From Salinispora pacifica CNR114 (GTDB lineage: Bacteria; Actinomycetota; Actinomycetes; Mycobacteriales; Micromonosporaceae), in contig NZ_AZWO01000021.1 in NCBI RefSeq assembly GCF_000514775.1, positions 43,273 to 107,272 on the forward strand: 64,000 nucleotides of DNA, given 5' to 3'. Below, in pieces: positions 8,825-17,934 of this stretch. Below the pieces are notes generated by a model. That model saw only the letters and a program-made list of their open reading frames with translations, was not told the DNA's origin and did not search any database. The stretch's first letter is position 1, and each line of letters opens with the position of its first letter. The position numbers and the translations under genes are program-made.

Positions 8825-8973
8825 TGACGGTAACGGTCGTCCCGTCTGCAGGATGGTTCGGAACGCGGCCTGGTCAGCCGGCTGAGTGCGAACGCTCGAC
8901 CGCCAGTGAGATGTGACTGCGCAGTGTCGCTGAGCGTTTCCAGCACGACTGATCGGCCTCGCGACTCGCTCGT

Positions 8974-9020
8974 TGGGGCCGCCGAGGTTGGTGGCATTCG
9001 TCACCGTCGAGGCGGCCCCA
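8974..9020 (-). terminator. hairpin terminator downstream of the 9052-10083 gene
   Basis: A 10-bp perfect outer stem (TGGGGCCGCC with GGCGGCCCCA) encloses a smaller GGTG/CACC stem. It sits about 30 nt beyond the stop codon of the leftward gene ending at 9052. The 8825-8973 stretch between the two terminators shows no gene. Confidence 0.65.
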
Positions 9021-9051
9021 CCCCACGGTCCAGGGAGGGTGACACCCGGCC

Positions 9052-10083
9052 TCAGGAGCGTTTCTCGATCTCGGCACGGATGTCGGTGAAGTTGGCGCGG
9101 GCCGTGCTGGCCGACGCGGAGTACATCACGATCATGCCGACGCTACCCTTGTCCGCCCAGGCGCAGACTCCGAGCGGGATGTCCGAGGCGCTCCCGTCAC
9201 CACATTTCGCGACGCCGCCGAGGGGGTCGGTGGAGACCGTGGACATCTTGCGAACGTTCAGGTCCGACGCGAGCTTCTCGACGGTGGCATCCAACTCCTG
9301 GGCCGGGTTGAGGACGAAGCCAGAGGCGCCAGCGATCATGATGATGTTCTCATCCTCGAAGCTGCCGTAGAAGGCCCCGACCGTGCTGTTCCCGCTGCTG
9401 ACCTTGGCCTCCAGCTCCTTCACCAACTCGTCGGCGAGCGCCTTCAGCTCCGAGTCGGTGCTCCTGGCCCGACCGTCGAGTGTCTTCGGTGCGACGAGGC
9501 GTATCTGTGGTTCAGGACTGGGCTCGGGGCTGGGCTCGGTCGACGGGGTTGGTTCCGCGCTGTCGGCGGCTTGCGACGCTTCCGCCGCGGGCGGGGCGGC
9601 GGCCGGGGACGGCGCCGAGTTGTCGCCGCCGGAACGGGTGAGGTATGCCAGGCCACCCAGCGTGAGCAGGAGTAGGCCGGCCAGGCCAAACGAGAGCAGC
9701 AGGGTGAACCGTGCCGGTCGGCGGGACGCCGGCGCCGCCGAATCGGACGGGGCCGCGGGGCTACCTGTCTCCGCTGGTCGCCGATCCTGGTCAGCCAGGT
9801 CGGGCTCGACCGGAGGGATCGGCGGGATAGCGCGGTGCACCTGGGTCGGCTCATCCATTGTGGCCGACCAGTGGGGAGGGGCCGGCGGGGCGGGAGGGGC
9901 CGACCAGGAGCGCGGGGCCGGTGTGGGGTCGAGCGGGGGAGGGGGCCGCCAGCCGTCCGGTCGCGGTTCGGGGTGCTCCGGACGCGCGTGCCGGGCTGCG
10001 CGCGGCGGTGCGGACGGCGGCGGGTAGCTGGGCTGCGCACCGGGCTCCGGCGGGCTAGACCAGGGATCGACCGGTGAGGACAT
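9052..10083 (-). CDS. membrane-anchored protein with Pro-rich cytoplasmic N-terminus, unknown function
   Basis: 343 aa. Residues 1-125 are a low-complexity Pro/Ala/Ser-rich intracellular region. One transmembrane helix follows (FTLLLSFGLAGLLLLTLGGLAYL, about residues 127-149), then a Pro/Ser/Glu linker (SPEPSPEPQ) and a folded C-terminal domain of about 150 residues containing GAFYGSFEDENIIMIAGA, a Cys pair and the end IRAEIEKRS. This architecture is common in actinobacteria, and the extracellular domain belongs to no family I recognise. The ATG follows a GGAGG ribosome-binding site. It is monocistronic, with its own terminator. Confidence 0.7.
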   Translation of the reverse strand: MSSPVDPWSSPPEPGAQPSYPPPSAPPRAARHARPEHPEPRPDGWRPPPPLDPTPAPRSWSAPPAPPAPPHWSATMDEPTQVHRAIPPIPPVEPDLADQDRRPAETGSPAAPSDSAAPASRRPARFTLLLSFGLAGLLLLTLGGLAYLTRSGGDNSAPSPAAAPPAAEASQAADSAEPTPSTEPSPEPSPEPQIRLVAPKTLDGRARSTDSELKALADELVKELEAKVSSGNSTVGAFYGSFEDENIIMIAGASGFVLNPAQELDATVEKLASDLNVRKMSTVSTDPLGGVAKCGDGSASDIPLGVCAWADKGSVGMIVMYSASASTARANFTDIRAEIEKRS

Positions 10084-10223
10084 GACAACGCCTCCAGGCG
10101 AGGGTGCTGGCGGCTGATGCTAGCCGGTCCGGGCCCCGGTCCACCGGACCGACCCCCGCCGGCCAGAAACGCATCGTGGTGGCCACCCGAGGGCGGCCAC
10201 CACGATCACGGGGAGGGGGCAGG

Positions 10224-12290
10224 TCAGGCCGGGAGGCTGGCGACCCCGGCCGGCAGGAACCGCTTGCCGGTGACCCGTTCGGTGGTGCCGGTGCGGTCCA
10301 GGTACGGCGTGACGCCGCCCAGGTGGAACGGCCAGCCGGCGCCCAGGATCAGGCACAGGTCGATGTCCTGCGCCTCGGCGACCACGCCCTCGTCGAGCAT
10401 CAGCTGGATCTCCTGCGCCAGCGCGTCGAGTGCGTTCTGCCGGACCTGCTCGGCGGTGAGCGGCTGGTCGCCGACCACCAGCAGGTTGGCCACCTCGGCG
10501 TTGATCTCGTCGTTCACGACGATCGGTTTGCCGGCCTCGGCGATCCGCTTGAGGTTCTCGCTGACACCGAAGCGGTCCGGGAAGGCCGCGTGCAGGATGC
10601 CACCGACGTGGTGCGCCACCGCCGGCCCGACCAGCTGCAGCAACGCCAGTGGGCGCATCGGCAGGCCCAGCGGATCGAGCGCGTTGTTCGCCACCTCCAG
10701 CGGGGTGCCGGCGTCCACAGCGGCGAACACCGTGCCCAGGAAGCGGGTCAGCAGCCGGTTGACCACGAACGCGGGGGCGTCCTTCACCAGCACGCTCGAC
10801 TTCTTCAGCTGCTTTCCGACGGCGAACGCGGTGGCCAGGGTGGCGTCGTCGGTCCGTTCACCGCGGACGATCTCCAGCAGCGGGAGCACGGCGACCGGGT
10901 TGAAGAAGTGGAAGCCGACCACCCGTTCCGGGTGCTCGAGGTCCGCGGCCATCGCCGTCACCGACAGCGACGACGTGTTGGTGGCCAGCACCGCCTCGGG
11001 CTTGACGATCTTCTCCAGCTCGGCCCAGACCTGCTTCTTGACGTTGAGGTCCTCGAAGACGGCCTCGATGACGAAGTCCGCGTCGGCGAAGACGGACTTG
11101 TCGACCGACCCGCTCACCAGGCCGTACAGCTTGGCGGCGGTGCCTTTGTCCATCCGGCCCTTGCTGACCGACTTCTCGATCTGCTCGTGCACGTAGGCCA
11201 CGCCCTTGTCGACCCGGGCCTGGTCCAGGTCGGTCAGGACGACCGGTACCTGGAGACGGCGGGCGAACAGGAGCGCGAGCTGGCTGGCCATCAGGCCGGC
11301 GCCGACGATGCCAACCTTGGTCACCGGCCGGGCCAGGTCCCGGTCGGGCGCCCCGGCCGGACGCTTGGCCCGCCGCTGCACCAGGTCGAACGCGTAGAGG
11401 CCGCTGCGCAGCTCCGGCGAGAAGACCAGGTCGGCCAGCGCCTCGTCCTCGGCGGTGGTGCCGGTGGCGAAGTCCGCCTCCTTGGCCATGCCGAGCAGTT
11501 CGAGGGCCTGGTTCGCGGAGGGGACGGCGCCGTGCAGGCGGGCGTCCAGGGTCTGCTTGGCGAAGAAGAGGACGCCGTCCCACATCTCCCGGTCAACCTC
11601 GGGCCGGGTCACGGTGTGCTCGCCGCGGACCACGCCGGCGGCCCACTCCAGGGACCGTTCGAGGAAGTCCGCCGGCTCCAGCAGGACGTCCGCGAGGCCC
11701 ATCTCCGCCGCCTGCTTCGGCTTGAGCATCTTGTTCTGCATCAGCGGGTTCTGGATGATCACCTGGGTCGCCGCCGGGATGCCGACCAGGTTCGGCAGCA
11801 GCTGAGTGCCGCCCCAGCCGGGGACGATACCGAGCGAGACCTCGGGTAGGGCGAGGGCCGCGGCGCCCGCGGACAGCGTCCGGTAGTGGCAGTGTAGGGC
11901 CAGCTCCAGGCCGCCGCCCATGGCCGCGCCGTTGACGAAGGCGAAGGTCGGAACGTCGCTGTCCTTGAGCCGGGCGAAAACCCGGTGGCCCAGCCGCCCG
12001 ACCTCCAGCGCCTGCGCCCGGTCGGTGAGCAACGGCAGGCCGGTGAGGTCCGCTCCGACGCAGAAGATGTAGGGCTTACCGGTCACCGCGACGAACGCCG
12101 GCTTCGCCGCCTGGGCTGCCGTGATCGCCTCGTCCAGGCTGGTCAGGCCACCAGGCCCGAGGGTGTTCGGCTTCTTGTGGTCGAAGCCGTTGTCCAGTGT
12201 GATCAGGGCGGCGGGGCGGTCCAGGCCCGGTACGTCCACCAAGCGCAGCAAGGCCTTGGTAACGACCTCGTTCGGTGCCGCGATGCTCAC
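10224..12290 (-). CDS. fadB: fatty-acid oxidation alpha subunit (enoyl-CoA hydratase / 3-hydroxyacyl-CoA dehydrogenase)
   Basis: 688 aa, two catalytic halves. The N-terminal crotonase domain has the oxyanion-hole segments FCVGADLTG and NGAAMGGGLELAL and the active-site region LPEVSLGIVPGWGG. The C-terminal half is a 3-hydroxyacyl-CoA dehydrogenase with the NAD-binding motif VGIVGAGLMASQLA and the signature VVGFHFFNPVAVLPLLEI. The protein would hydrate trans-2-enoyl-CoA and oxidise the product to 3-ketoacyl-CoA. I chose the GTG at 12290 because AGGAGG lies 5 nt upstream; an in-frame extension to 12359 would run into the thiolase gene. The thiolase partner is 55 nt upstream, so one operon. Confidence 0.93.
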   Translation of the reverse strand: MSIAAPNEVVTKALLRLVDVPGLDRPAALITLDNGFDHKKPNTLGPGGLTSLDEAITAAQAAKPAFVAVTGKPYIFCVGADLTGLPLLTDRAQALEVGRLGHRVFARLKDSDVPTFAFVNGAAMGGGLELALHCHYRTLSAGAAALALPEVSLGIVPGWGGTQLLPNLVGIPAATQVIIQNPLMQNKMLKPKQAAEMGLADVLLEPADFLERSLEWAAGVVRGEHTVTRPEVDREMWDGVLFFAKQTLDARLHGAVPSANQALELLGMAKEADFATGTTAEDEALADLVFSPELRSGLYAFDLVQRRAKRPAGAPDRDLARPVTKVGIVGAGLMASQLALLFARRLQVPVVLTDLDQARVDKGVAYVHEQIEKSVSKGRMDKGTAAKLYGLVSGSVDKSVFADADFVIEAVFEDLNVKKQVWAELEKIVKPEAVLATNTSSLSVTAMAADLEHPERVVGFHFFNPVAVLPLLEIVRGERTDDATLATAFAVGKQLKKSSVLVKDAPAFVVNRLLTRFLGTVFAAVDAGTPLEVANNALDPLGLPMRPLALLQLVGPAVAHHVGGILHAAFPDRFGVSENLKRIAEAGKPIVVNDEINAEVANLLVVGDQPLTAEQVRQNALDALAQEIQLMLDEGVVAEAQDIDLCLILGAGWPFHLGGVTPYLDRTGTTERVTGKRFLPAGVASLPA

Positions 12291-12345
12291 TGTGCCTCCT
12301 CCATTTGGGACTGCGGGACGCACTGGCCCGACCCGTTGCTCGCGC

Positions 12346-13542
12346 TCACTTGGCTCCACCCTCCCAGTGCGGGTTCTCCCAGATCACGGTGCCGCCCATG
12401 CCGATGCCGATGCACATGGCGGTGAGGCCGTAGCGGACCTCCGGGTGCTCGGCGAAGTGCCGGGCGAGTTGGGTCATCAGCCGGACACCGGACGAGGCGA
12501 GCGGGTGGCCGATGGCGATCGCGCCGCCCCACGGGTTGACCCGCGGGTCGTCGTCGGCGATGCCGAAGTGGTCGAGGAAGGCGAGTACCTGGACCGCGAA
12601 GGCCTCGTTCAGCTCGAACAGGCCGATGTCGTCGATGGTCAGGCCGGCGATGCGCAGCGCCTTCTCGGTCGACGGGATCGGACCGATCCCCATCACCTCG
12701 GGCTCGACGCCGACGAACCCGTAGGAAACCAGCCGCATCGCGACCGGCAGACCCAGCTCCCGTGCGGTCTCCTCGGCGACGAGCAGGCTCGCCGTGGCGC
12801 CGTCGTTCAGCCCCGCCGCGTTACCGGCGGTGACCTTGCCGTGCGGGCGGAACGGAGTCTTCAGGGTGGCGAGCTTCTCCATCGAGGTGTCCCGCGGCGC
12901 CTCGTCCACGGTGGCCAGACCCCAGCCGGCCTCCGGGTCCCGGATCGCCACCGGCACCAGGTCGTCCTGGAGCTTGCCGTTGGCGTACGCCTTGGCGGTC
13001 TTCTGCTGGGAGGCGAGCGCGAACGCGTCGGTGCGCTCCTTGGTGATGTGGGGTACCCGGTCGTGCAGGTTCTCCGCGGTAGCCCCCATGACCAGGGCGG
13101 ACTGGTCAACCAGTCGCTCCGCGACGATCCGCGGGTTCGGGTCGACTCCCTCGCCCATCGGGTGGCGGCCCATGTGCTCGACCCCACCGGCGATGGCGAC
13201 GTCGTACGCGCCCATGGCGATGCCGCCGGCGACCGTGGTCACCGCGGTCATCGCGCCCGCGCACATCCGGTCGATGGCGAAGCCGGGCACGGTCTTGGGG
13301 AGGCCGGCCAGGAGCGCGGCGGTGCGGCCGATGGTCAGGCCCTGGTCGCCGATCTGGGTGGTGGCGGCGACGGCGACCTCCTCGACCCGCTCCGGCGGCA
13401 GCTGCGGGTTACGGCGCAGCAGCTCGCGGATGCAGCGGATCACCAGGTCATCTGCGCGGGTGTTGGCGTACATGCCCCCCGCTTTGCCGAACGGGGTGCG
13501 GACGCCGTCAACAAAGACGACATCCCGAACTTCACGGGGCAC
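12346..13542 (-). CDS. fadA: acetyl-CoA C-acyltransferase (3-ketoacyl-CoA thiolase)
   Basis: The 398-aa thiolase has all catalytic residues: the acyl-accepting Cys in DRMCAGAMTA (C94), the His in GGAIAIGHPLASSG (H346) and the second Cys in TAMCIGIGMGG (C377). Length and the VEHMGRHPMGEG segment fit the degradative FadA subfamily. It cleaves 3-ketoacyl-CoA from the downstream FadB, completing the beta-oxidation cycle. The start is a GTG with AGGAGG five bases upstream. It is first in the fadA-fadB operon. Confidence 0.95.
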   Translation of the reverse strand: MPREVRDVVFVDGVRTPFGKAGGMYANTRADDLVIRCIRELLRRNPQLPPERVEEVAVAATTQIGDQGLTIGRTAALLAGLPKTVPGFAIDRMCAGAMTAVTTVAGGIAMGAYDVAIAGGVEHMGRHPMGEGVDPNPRIVAERLVDQSALVMGATAENLHDRVPHITKERTDAFALASQQKTAKAYANGKLQDDLVPVAIRDPEAGWGLATVDEAPRDTSMEKLATLKTPFRPHGKVTAGNAAGLNDGATASLLVAEETARELGLPVAMRLVSYGFVGVEPEVMGIGPIPSTEKALRIAGLTIDDIGLFELNEAFAVQVLAFLDHFGIADDDPRVNPWGGAIAIGHPLASSGVRLMTQLARHFAEHPEVRYGLTAMCIGIGMGGTVIWENPHWEGGAK

Positions 13543-13646
13543 TTGAGCCTCCTAGCCGGATAGCCGGACTGGCGTTTTCTCGGATGCTACTTGTCAGTAA
13601 CCAACTGGAGTACCACCCCCTGTGTGGCCCACCCCACATCGATGGC

Positions 13647-15002
13647 TCAGGTGTCGGCTGGCGGTGGGCCGACCAGGGCCCGGGTCAGGTCTGGCTGCAG
13701 CAGCGCGATCTGCCACTCGCGCGCACCCAGGCCGCGTAGGGTCTCCGCCACGGCGCCCTCGGTGATCTCCTCGGGCGGGACCCAGGCGAGGCGGCGAATC
13801 GAGTCCGGGGCGATCAGGTTCTCCGGTGGCAGGGTGTGCGCGCCGGCGGTTCCGACGACCACCTCCCGGCACCGGCTCAGCCGGGCCGCGGCGACCGGGT
13901 CCCGCTCGGCCCACCGGTGCGGCGGCGGCGGACCCTCGACCGCCGGCGCGACCGGTAGCGCCTCCGCTGGCAACTCCCGGGCATCGTCCAACGCCGCCAA
14001 CCAGGTACGGGCCAGCCGGCGTACCGAGCGACCGCCGAAACCCGGCAGGGTCAGTAGCGTCTTCTCGTCCCGTGGATCCAGCTCGGCGGCGGCGACAATC
14101 GCCGAGTCCGGCAACACCCGTCCCGGCGCCGCGTCGCGGCGCGCCGCGATCTGGTCCCGGGCGTACCACAGGGACCGTACCCGGGCCTGCGCCCGCGCCC
14201 CGCGGACCCGATGGATGCCCGAGGTGCGGCGCCAGGGGTCGGCGCGGACCCGGGGCGCGCGGGCACCATTGCGGACCAGCGCGGCGAACTCCTCGGCCGC
14301 CCACTCGGCCTTGCCCTGCCGAGTCAACTCGGCGTCGAGCGCGTCCCGGAGCTCGACCAGCAGCTCCACGTCCAGGGCGGCGTAGGTCAGCCAGGACTCC
14401 GGCAGCGGCCGGCTCGACCAGTCCGCCGCCGAGTGGTGTTTCTCCAGGCTGAAGCCGAGCAGGTTCTCGGTCAGCGCGGCGAGCCCGACCCGCTCGAAGC
14501 CGGCGAGCCGGGCGGCCAGTTCGGTGTCGAAGAGGCGCCGTGGCCGCAGGCCCAGCTCGGCCAGGCAGGGCAGATCCTGGCTGGCCGCGTGGAGCACCCA
14601 CTCGGCCGCGCCGATGGCCTCGTCCAGACTGGTCAGTTCCGGCAGCGGCAGCGGGTCGATCAGGGCGGTGCCGGCGCCGGCGCGGCGCAGCTGCACCAGG
14701 TACGCCCGCTGGCTGTACCGGTAGCCGGAGGCGCGTTCGGCGTCCAGCGCCACCGGCCCGGTGCCCTGGGCGAAGCGGGCCACGACCTCGGCCAACTCCG
14801 CCGGGGTGGTCACCGGCTGAGGGGTGCCCTCGCCGGGCGCGGTCAGCGGGGTGGGGCCGCCCTCGGCGTCGCGCCGGGTGGTAGCTGGGCCACCAGCGGT
14901 CGGGTCAACGTCCGTGTCCCCCGACCGGATCGTCGGCGGGTACGGTGTGTCTCCCGTACGGTTTGCGGCAGCCCGACGGGGTAGGGGTGGTTCGTCGGTC
15001 AT
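13647..15002 (-). CDS. RNase D-like 3'-5' exonuclease with HRDC domain
   Basis: The 451-aa protein begins with a disordered Pro/Thr-rich ~65 residues. The DEDD exonuclease domain shows VALDAERASG (motif I, Asp and Glu), a motif II region around LVQLRRAG...LHAASQDLPCL, FDTELAARL, and motif III YAALDVELLVEL with the Tyr-x3-Asp of the DEDDy class. An HRDC helical domain follows (LWYARDQIAARRDAAPGRVL onward). This is the usual actinobacterial RNase D homologue, longer than the E. coli enzyme at both ends, and it should trim structured RNA 3' ends. It is monocistronic, 105 nt upstream of fadA but not obviously coupled. Confidence 0.85.
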   Translation of the reverse strand: MTDEPPLPRRAAANRTGDTPYPPTIRSGDTDVDPTAGGPATTRRDAEGGPTPLTAPGEGTPQPVTTPAELAEVVARFAQGTGPVALDAERASGYRYSQRAYLVQLRRAGAGTALIDPLPLPELTSLDEAIGAAEWVLHAASQDLPCLAELGLRPRRLFDTELAARLAGFERVGLAALTENLLGFSLEKHHSAADWSSRPLPESWLTYAALDVELLVELRDALDAELTRQGKAEWAAEEFAALVRNGARAPRVRADPWRRTSGIHRVRGARAQARVRSLWYARDQIAARRDAAPGRVLPDSAIVAAAELDPRDEKTLLTLPGFGGRSVRRLARTWLAALDDARELPAEALPVAPAVEGPPPPHRWAERDPVAAARLSRCREVVVGTAGAHTLPPENLIAPDSIRRLAWVPPEEITEGAVAETLRGLGAREWQIALLQPDLTRALVGPPPADT

Positions 15003-15210
15003 CCGACAACCCTATTGCGCTACCCGATCGGGCGGGGACAGCCGGTCCAGTGCGTGTCGGGAGTCAGCCGTTTCGGTTGAGCAGACCGAGCAGACAAAGG
15101 ATGCGCGTGCCGGATACGGTCGTAGACCGCGACATTCGTAGCGGTCGAACATTTAGCGGTCAAGGCCGGCGGTTGCCACCACGCGGCAACGGCATCGGCA
15201 CGGGGAGGGC

Positions 15211-16338
15211 ATGGCAATCATGAATACGGGTGAGGGATTATCCGAGGTGGGAGGCGAGTCTACGCCTGGACCCACCTGGTCCCCGCCGCTCCAGCCCGGC
15301 CCGTCCAGCGCGGCATTCGGGGCCCCGGTTCCTCCGGCGGCCCCGGTTCCTCAAACGACCCCGGCTCCTCCGGCTCCTCCGGCTCCTTCAGCGGTCCCGC
15401 CTTCTCCGGCGGCTCCGCCGTACGGCGGCTCGGTCGCGTCTGGCCCCACCCAACCGTCGGCTTTCGGGCCGGGCGTTCCACCGCCGTTCGTGCCCCCTCC
15501 GGGCGGTCCAACCGGGCGCTGGCCCAGTGCCCAGCCGGCTCCCGCCCCGGCGTCTCGGCGGCTTGTCCTGTTCGGGCGGGTGGCCGTGGTGCTGGTTGTC
15601 GCGGCGCTGCTTTCGGTGACCGGTGTTCAGGCCTACCAGATCCATCAGCTCACCGGCCAACTCGCCGACACCGATCGGCGGCTGGGCGCCGAGCAGCAGG
15701 AGAGCCAGGCTCGGCTCGATGGGTTGGAGGCGCGGGCGCGGGAACTGGAGTCGGCGATCGGTGCTGCGTTCGATCCGGAGGCGATCGCCGCTGCCGCGTT
15801 GCCCAGCGTGTTTCGGATCCGCGCCGGGCAGTACACCGGCAGCGCGTTCGCCGTCGGTGAGCCGGCCGCCGATGGCGGCACCAATCTCTTCACCAACTTC
15901 CACGTGGTCGAAGAGGTCTGGGAGGACGGGGACCGGCAGGTCTTCCTGGAACGCACCGACCAGCGCTACCCGGCCACCATCGTCGAGGTTGACGAGGCCA
16001 ACGACCTCGCCCAGCTTCGCACCACCAGCACCTTTACCGGGCTGGTCGCCGCCCCGTCCGCGGTCAAGTCCGGTCAGCCGGTCGTCGTTGTGGGCGCGCC
16101 CCTCGGCCTGGAAGACAGCGTCACCACCGGTGTGGTGAGCGCGTTTCGTGAGGCCAAGGGGGGTGATCCGCCATTCATTCAGTTTGATGCGCCGATCAAC
16201 CCGGGTAACTCGGGTGGCCCTGTAATCAACGACGAACAGCAGGTGGTCGGGATCGCCACCGCCAAGGCGTGGGACGCCGAGGGGATCAGTCTCGCCGTGC
16301 CGATCGCCACCGCCTGCGACGGTTTCGAGATCTGCTAA
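15211..16338 (+). CDS. membrane-anchored S1C (HtrA-like) serine protease with Pro-rich N-terminus
   Basis: 375 aa. Residues 1-115 are Pro/Ala-rich and presumably cytosolic. A membrane helix lies at about 118-138, followed by a short coiled coil (GQLADTDRRLGAEQQESQAR, 149-168), then a trypsin-like domain. The catalytic triad is visible: H231 in TNFHVVE, D265 in DEANDLAQL and S334 in NPGNSGGPV. There is no PDZ domain, and the protein ends shortly after the protease fold, so it is shorter than DegP/HtrA. It is probably an extracytoplasmic protease. The ATG lies 7 nt after GGGGAGGG. It lies 84 nt upstream of a similarly built coiled-coil protein. Confidence 0.85.
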   Translation: MAIMNTGEGLSEVGGESTPGPTWSPPLQPGPSSAAFGAPVPPAAPVPQTTPAPPAPPAPSAVPPSPAAPPYGGSVASGPTQPSAFGPGVPPPFVPPPGGPTGRWPSAQPAPAPASRRLVLFGRVAVVLVVAALLSVTGVQAYQIHQLTGQLADTDRRLGAEQQESQARLDGLEARARELESAIGAAFDPEAIAAAALPSVFRIRAGQYTGSAFAVGEPAADGGTNLFTNFHVVEEVWEDGDRQVFLERTDQRYPATIVEVDEANDLAQLRTTSTFTGLVAAPSAVKSGQPVVVVGAPLGLEDSVTTGVVSAFREAKGGDPPFIQFDAPINPGNSGGPVINDEQQVVGIATAKAWDAEGISLAVPIATACDGFEIC

Positions 16339-16422
16339 CCCAGTTCCGGTGCCTCGTTTCATATCAGTTCGCTCTGCCCTGACCCGCGGGTGAACTGCCC
16401 GAACTGCTCCACAGGAGGAGTC

Positions 16423-17154
16423 ATGTCCCATCCCCCGATCGAGCCGTCTGGAGCTGCGTCGCAGCCCACCGTGCCGGGGCAGCCGAGTTCGGCGCCCACC
16501 GTGCCGGGGCAGCCGGTTCCAGCTGCGTCGCAGCCTGCTGTGCCCGGGCAGCCAACCGGCGATCCTGCCCCCGCGCCAGCCCCGTCGGCCGCGCCCTTGG
16601 ACAGCACCATGCCGCTCCCGACCGTCAACCCCCCGGTCGAGCAGCCGATGGCGGCCCCGCCGTCGATGTCGGGTCCGCCGATGTCGGCCCCGCCGCCGAT
16701 GTCAGGTCCGCCGATGTCGGGTCCGCCGTTTGGTACGACTGCTGGCAGCGTCCGGCCGGCTCGGGCGACGGTGATTCTGGCCGTGGTGGCGGGACTGCTG
16801 TTCCTCGTTGGTGGGGTGATGACCGGTCTGTTCCTGAATACCACCAGTGAGCTGAACCGGGCGGAGGAGCGGATCAGCGAGCAGCACTCGACCATCGAGG
16901 CGACCAGTGCCGAGTTGGAGCAGGTCAAGGTCGACCTGCAACGGGCTCAGGAGACGCTGGCGCGTACCCAACAGGATCTCACCGGTACCCAGAACGACCG
17001 GGACGAGCAGGCCCGGCAGAAGGAGGTTATCGCCAGCTGCCTGGACAAGCTCAACACCGCGCTCACCGCGGCGGCGTTCGGCGATGCGGAGGCGTTCGAG
17101 GAGGCCAACGAGGGCCTGGAAGAGGTGTGCGCAGAGGCCGACGACTATCTCTGA
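16423..17154 (+). CDS. Pro-rich membrane protein with extracytoplasmic coiled coil
   Basis: 243 aa. An N-terminal low-complexity region contains repeated TVPGQP and SGPPMS units. One membrane helix (ATVILAVVAGLLFLVGGVMTGLFL, near 115-138) is followed by a long heptad-like coiled coil (ELNRAEERISEQHSTIEATS, continuing to QKEVIASCLDKL). The acidic C-terminus contains two Cys. The start is fixed by GGAGGAG just upstream of the ATG at 16423. Architecture and position parallel the protease before it, so the two may act together at the envelope; the function is unknown. Confidence 0.7.
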   Translation: MSHPPIEPSGAASQPTVPGQPSSAPTVPGQPVPAASQPAVPGQPTGDPAPAPAPSAAPLDSTMPLPTVNPPVEQPMAAPPSMSGPPMSAPPPMSGPPMSGPPFGTTAGSVRPARATVILAVVAGLLFLVGGVMTGLFLNTTSELNRAEERISEQHSTIEATSAELEQVKVDLQRAQETLARTQQDLTGTQNDRDEQARQKEVIASCLDKLNTALTAAAFGDAEAFEEANEGLEEVCAEADDYL

Positions 17155-17167
17155 CCGGGCGCGCCCC

Positions 17168-17230
17168 GGCGCTCAGGGTCGTGCCGGCGGTGCGGCGCTC
17201 AGGGTCGTGCCGGCGGTGCGGCGCTCAGGG
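17168..17230. repeat. 26-bp tandem duplication over the stop codon of the DUF3000 gene
   Basis: Two full copies plus a partial third copy of a 26-bp unit (starting GGCGCTCAGGGTCGTGCCGG). Because 26 is not a multiple of three, the second copy is read in a shifted frame and supplies the C-terminal LSAAPPARP and the stop. Confidence 0.9.
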
Positions 17231-17772
17231 AGCGCCGTCACCCCGGGCGGCGGTAGGCCGGCGGTCGAGGCGAGCAGGGTGCACCAGGCGTGCAGATGCG
17301 GCACGAGCGCGTCATCCACCGGCGTCCAGGACGCCCGGATCTCGACATCGCCGGCCGCGGGTGGCCCAGCCAGATCACCGAACCGGGTGGACATGGTCTG
17401 CGTGACGGTCCCCCCGATCGCCCGGTGTCGGGCGTTCCGCACCCTGAGGGCGTCGGTCAGCCAGGCCCAGCCCACCTCTGGCAGGAGCGGATCGGCGGCC
17501 AGATCCACCTCAAGCTCGGCGGTGACGTAGGTAACCAGTCGGAGCGTGCCCTGCCACGCCTCGTGCCCGGCGGGGTCGTGGAGGAGGATCAGTCGTCCGT
17601 TCGCCACCTCGTCGTCGTCCCGGAGGACGGTCGCGGCGAGGGCGAAGGCGAAGGGGGCCAGCCGTTGGGGCGCGCCGACCTCCTCCAACTGGATCTCGGA
17701 CCGGGTGGCGGCCGATCGCAGCCCGTCAACCGCGCGGGCGAACGTCTCCGGGTGCGCGGTCGGGGGGGTCAT
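17173..17772 (-). CDS. DUF3000 family protein
   Basis: The 199-aa protein matches the conserved actinobacterial DUF3000 pattern: FARAVDGLRSA at the start, LEEVGAPQRLAPFAFALAA, LLHDPAGHEAWQGTLRLVTY, ELEVDLAADPLLPEVGW and IRASWTPVDD followed by HAWCTLLASTAGLPPPG. The function is unknown. The ATG at 17772 is preferred over upstream in-frame starts, which would run through the hemE promoter region. It is divergent from hemE, a neighbourhood I recall as common in actinobacteria. The last nine residues derive from a 26-bp tandem duplication and are probably not native to the family. Confidence 0.85.
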   Translation of the reverse strand: MTPPTAHPETFARAVDGLRSAATRSEIQLEEVGAPQRLAPFAFALAATVLRDDDEVANGRLILLHDPAGHEAWQGTLRLVTYVTAELEVDLAADPLLPEVGWAWLTDALRVRNARHRAIGGTVTQTMSTRFGDLAGPPAAGDVEIRASWTPVDDALVPHLHAWCTLLASTAGLPPPGVTALPERRTAGTTLSAAPPARP

Positions 17773-17934
17773 TACTGAAGCGTAAGGGTCTTCGGGCCAG
17801 CCGATTCGGCGGCACGCCGGGAACCGGGGCGGCTGGCGACCGCGTCCGGACCCGAATGCCGTTTTGTCGGCGCGGATCACACGATGTGACGGTGCCGGCG
17901 GGACGGGGCGGGCGGCGTGGCACGATGGGCCACG

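Noticed and set aside
8825..8973. Possible small gene or RNA between the two terminators
   Set aside because: No frame with a ribosome-binding site and no stable conserved-looking structure was seen apart from the terminators.
10104..11849. 581-aa open frame opposite fadB
   Set aside because: It is a shadow of fadB caused by high GC: rich in Arg/Gly/Asp/His with no domain, while the minus strand carries complete FadB motifs.
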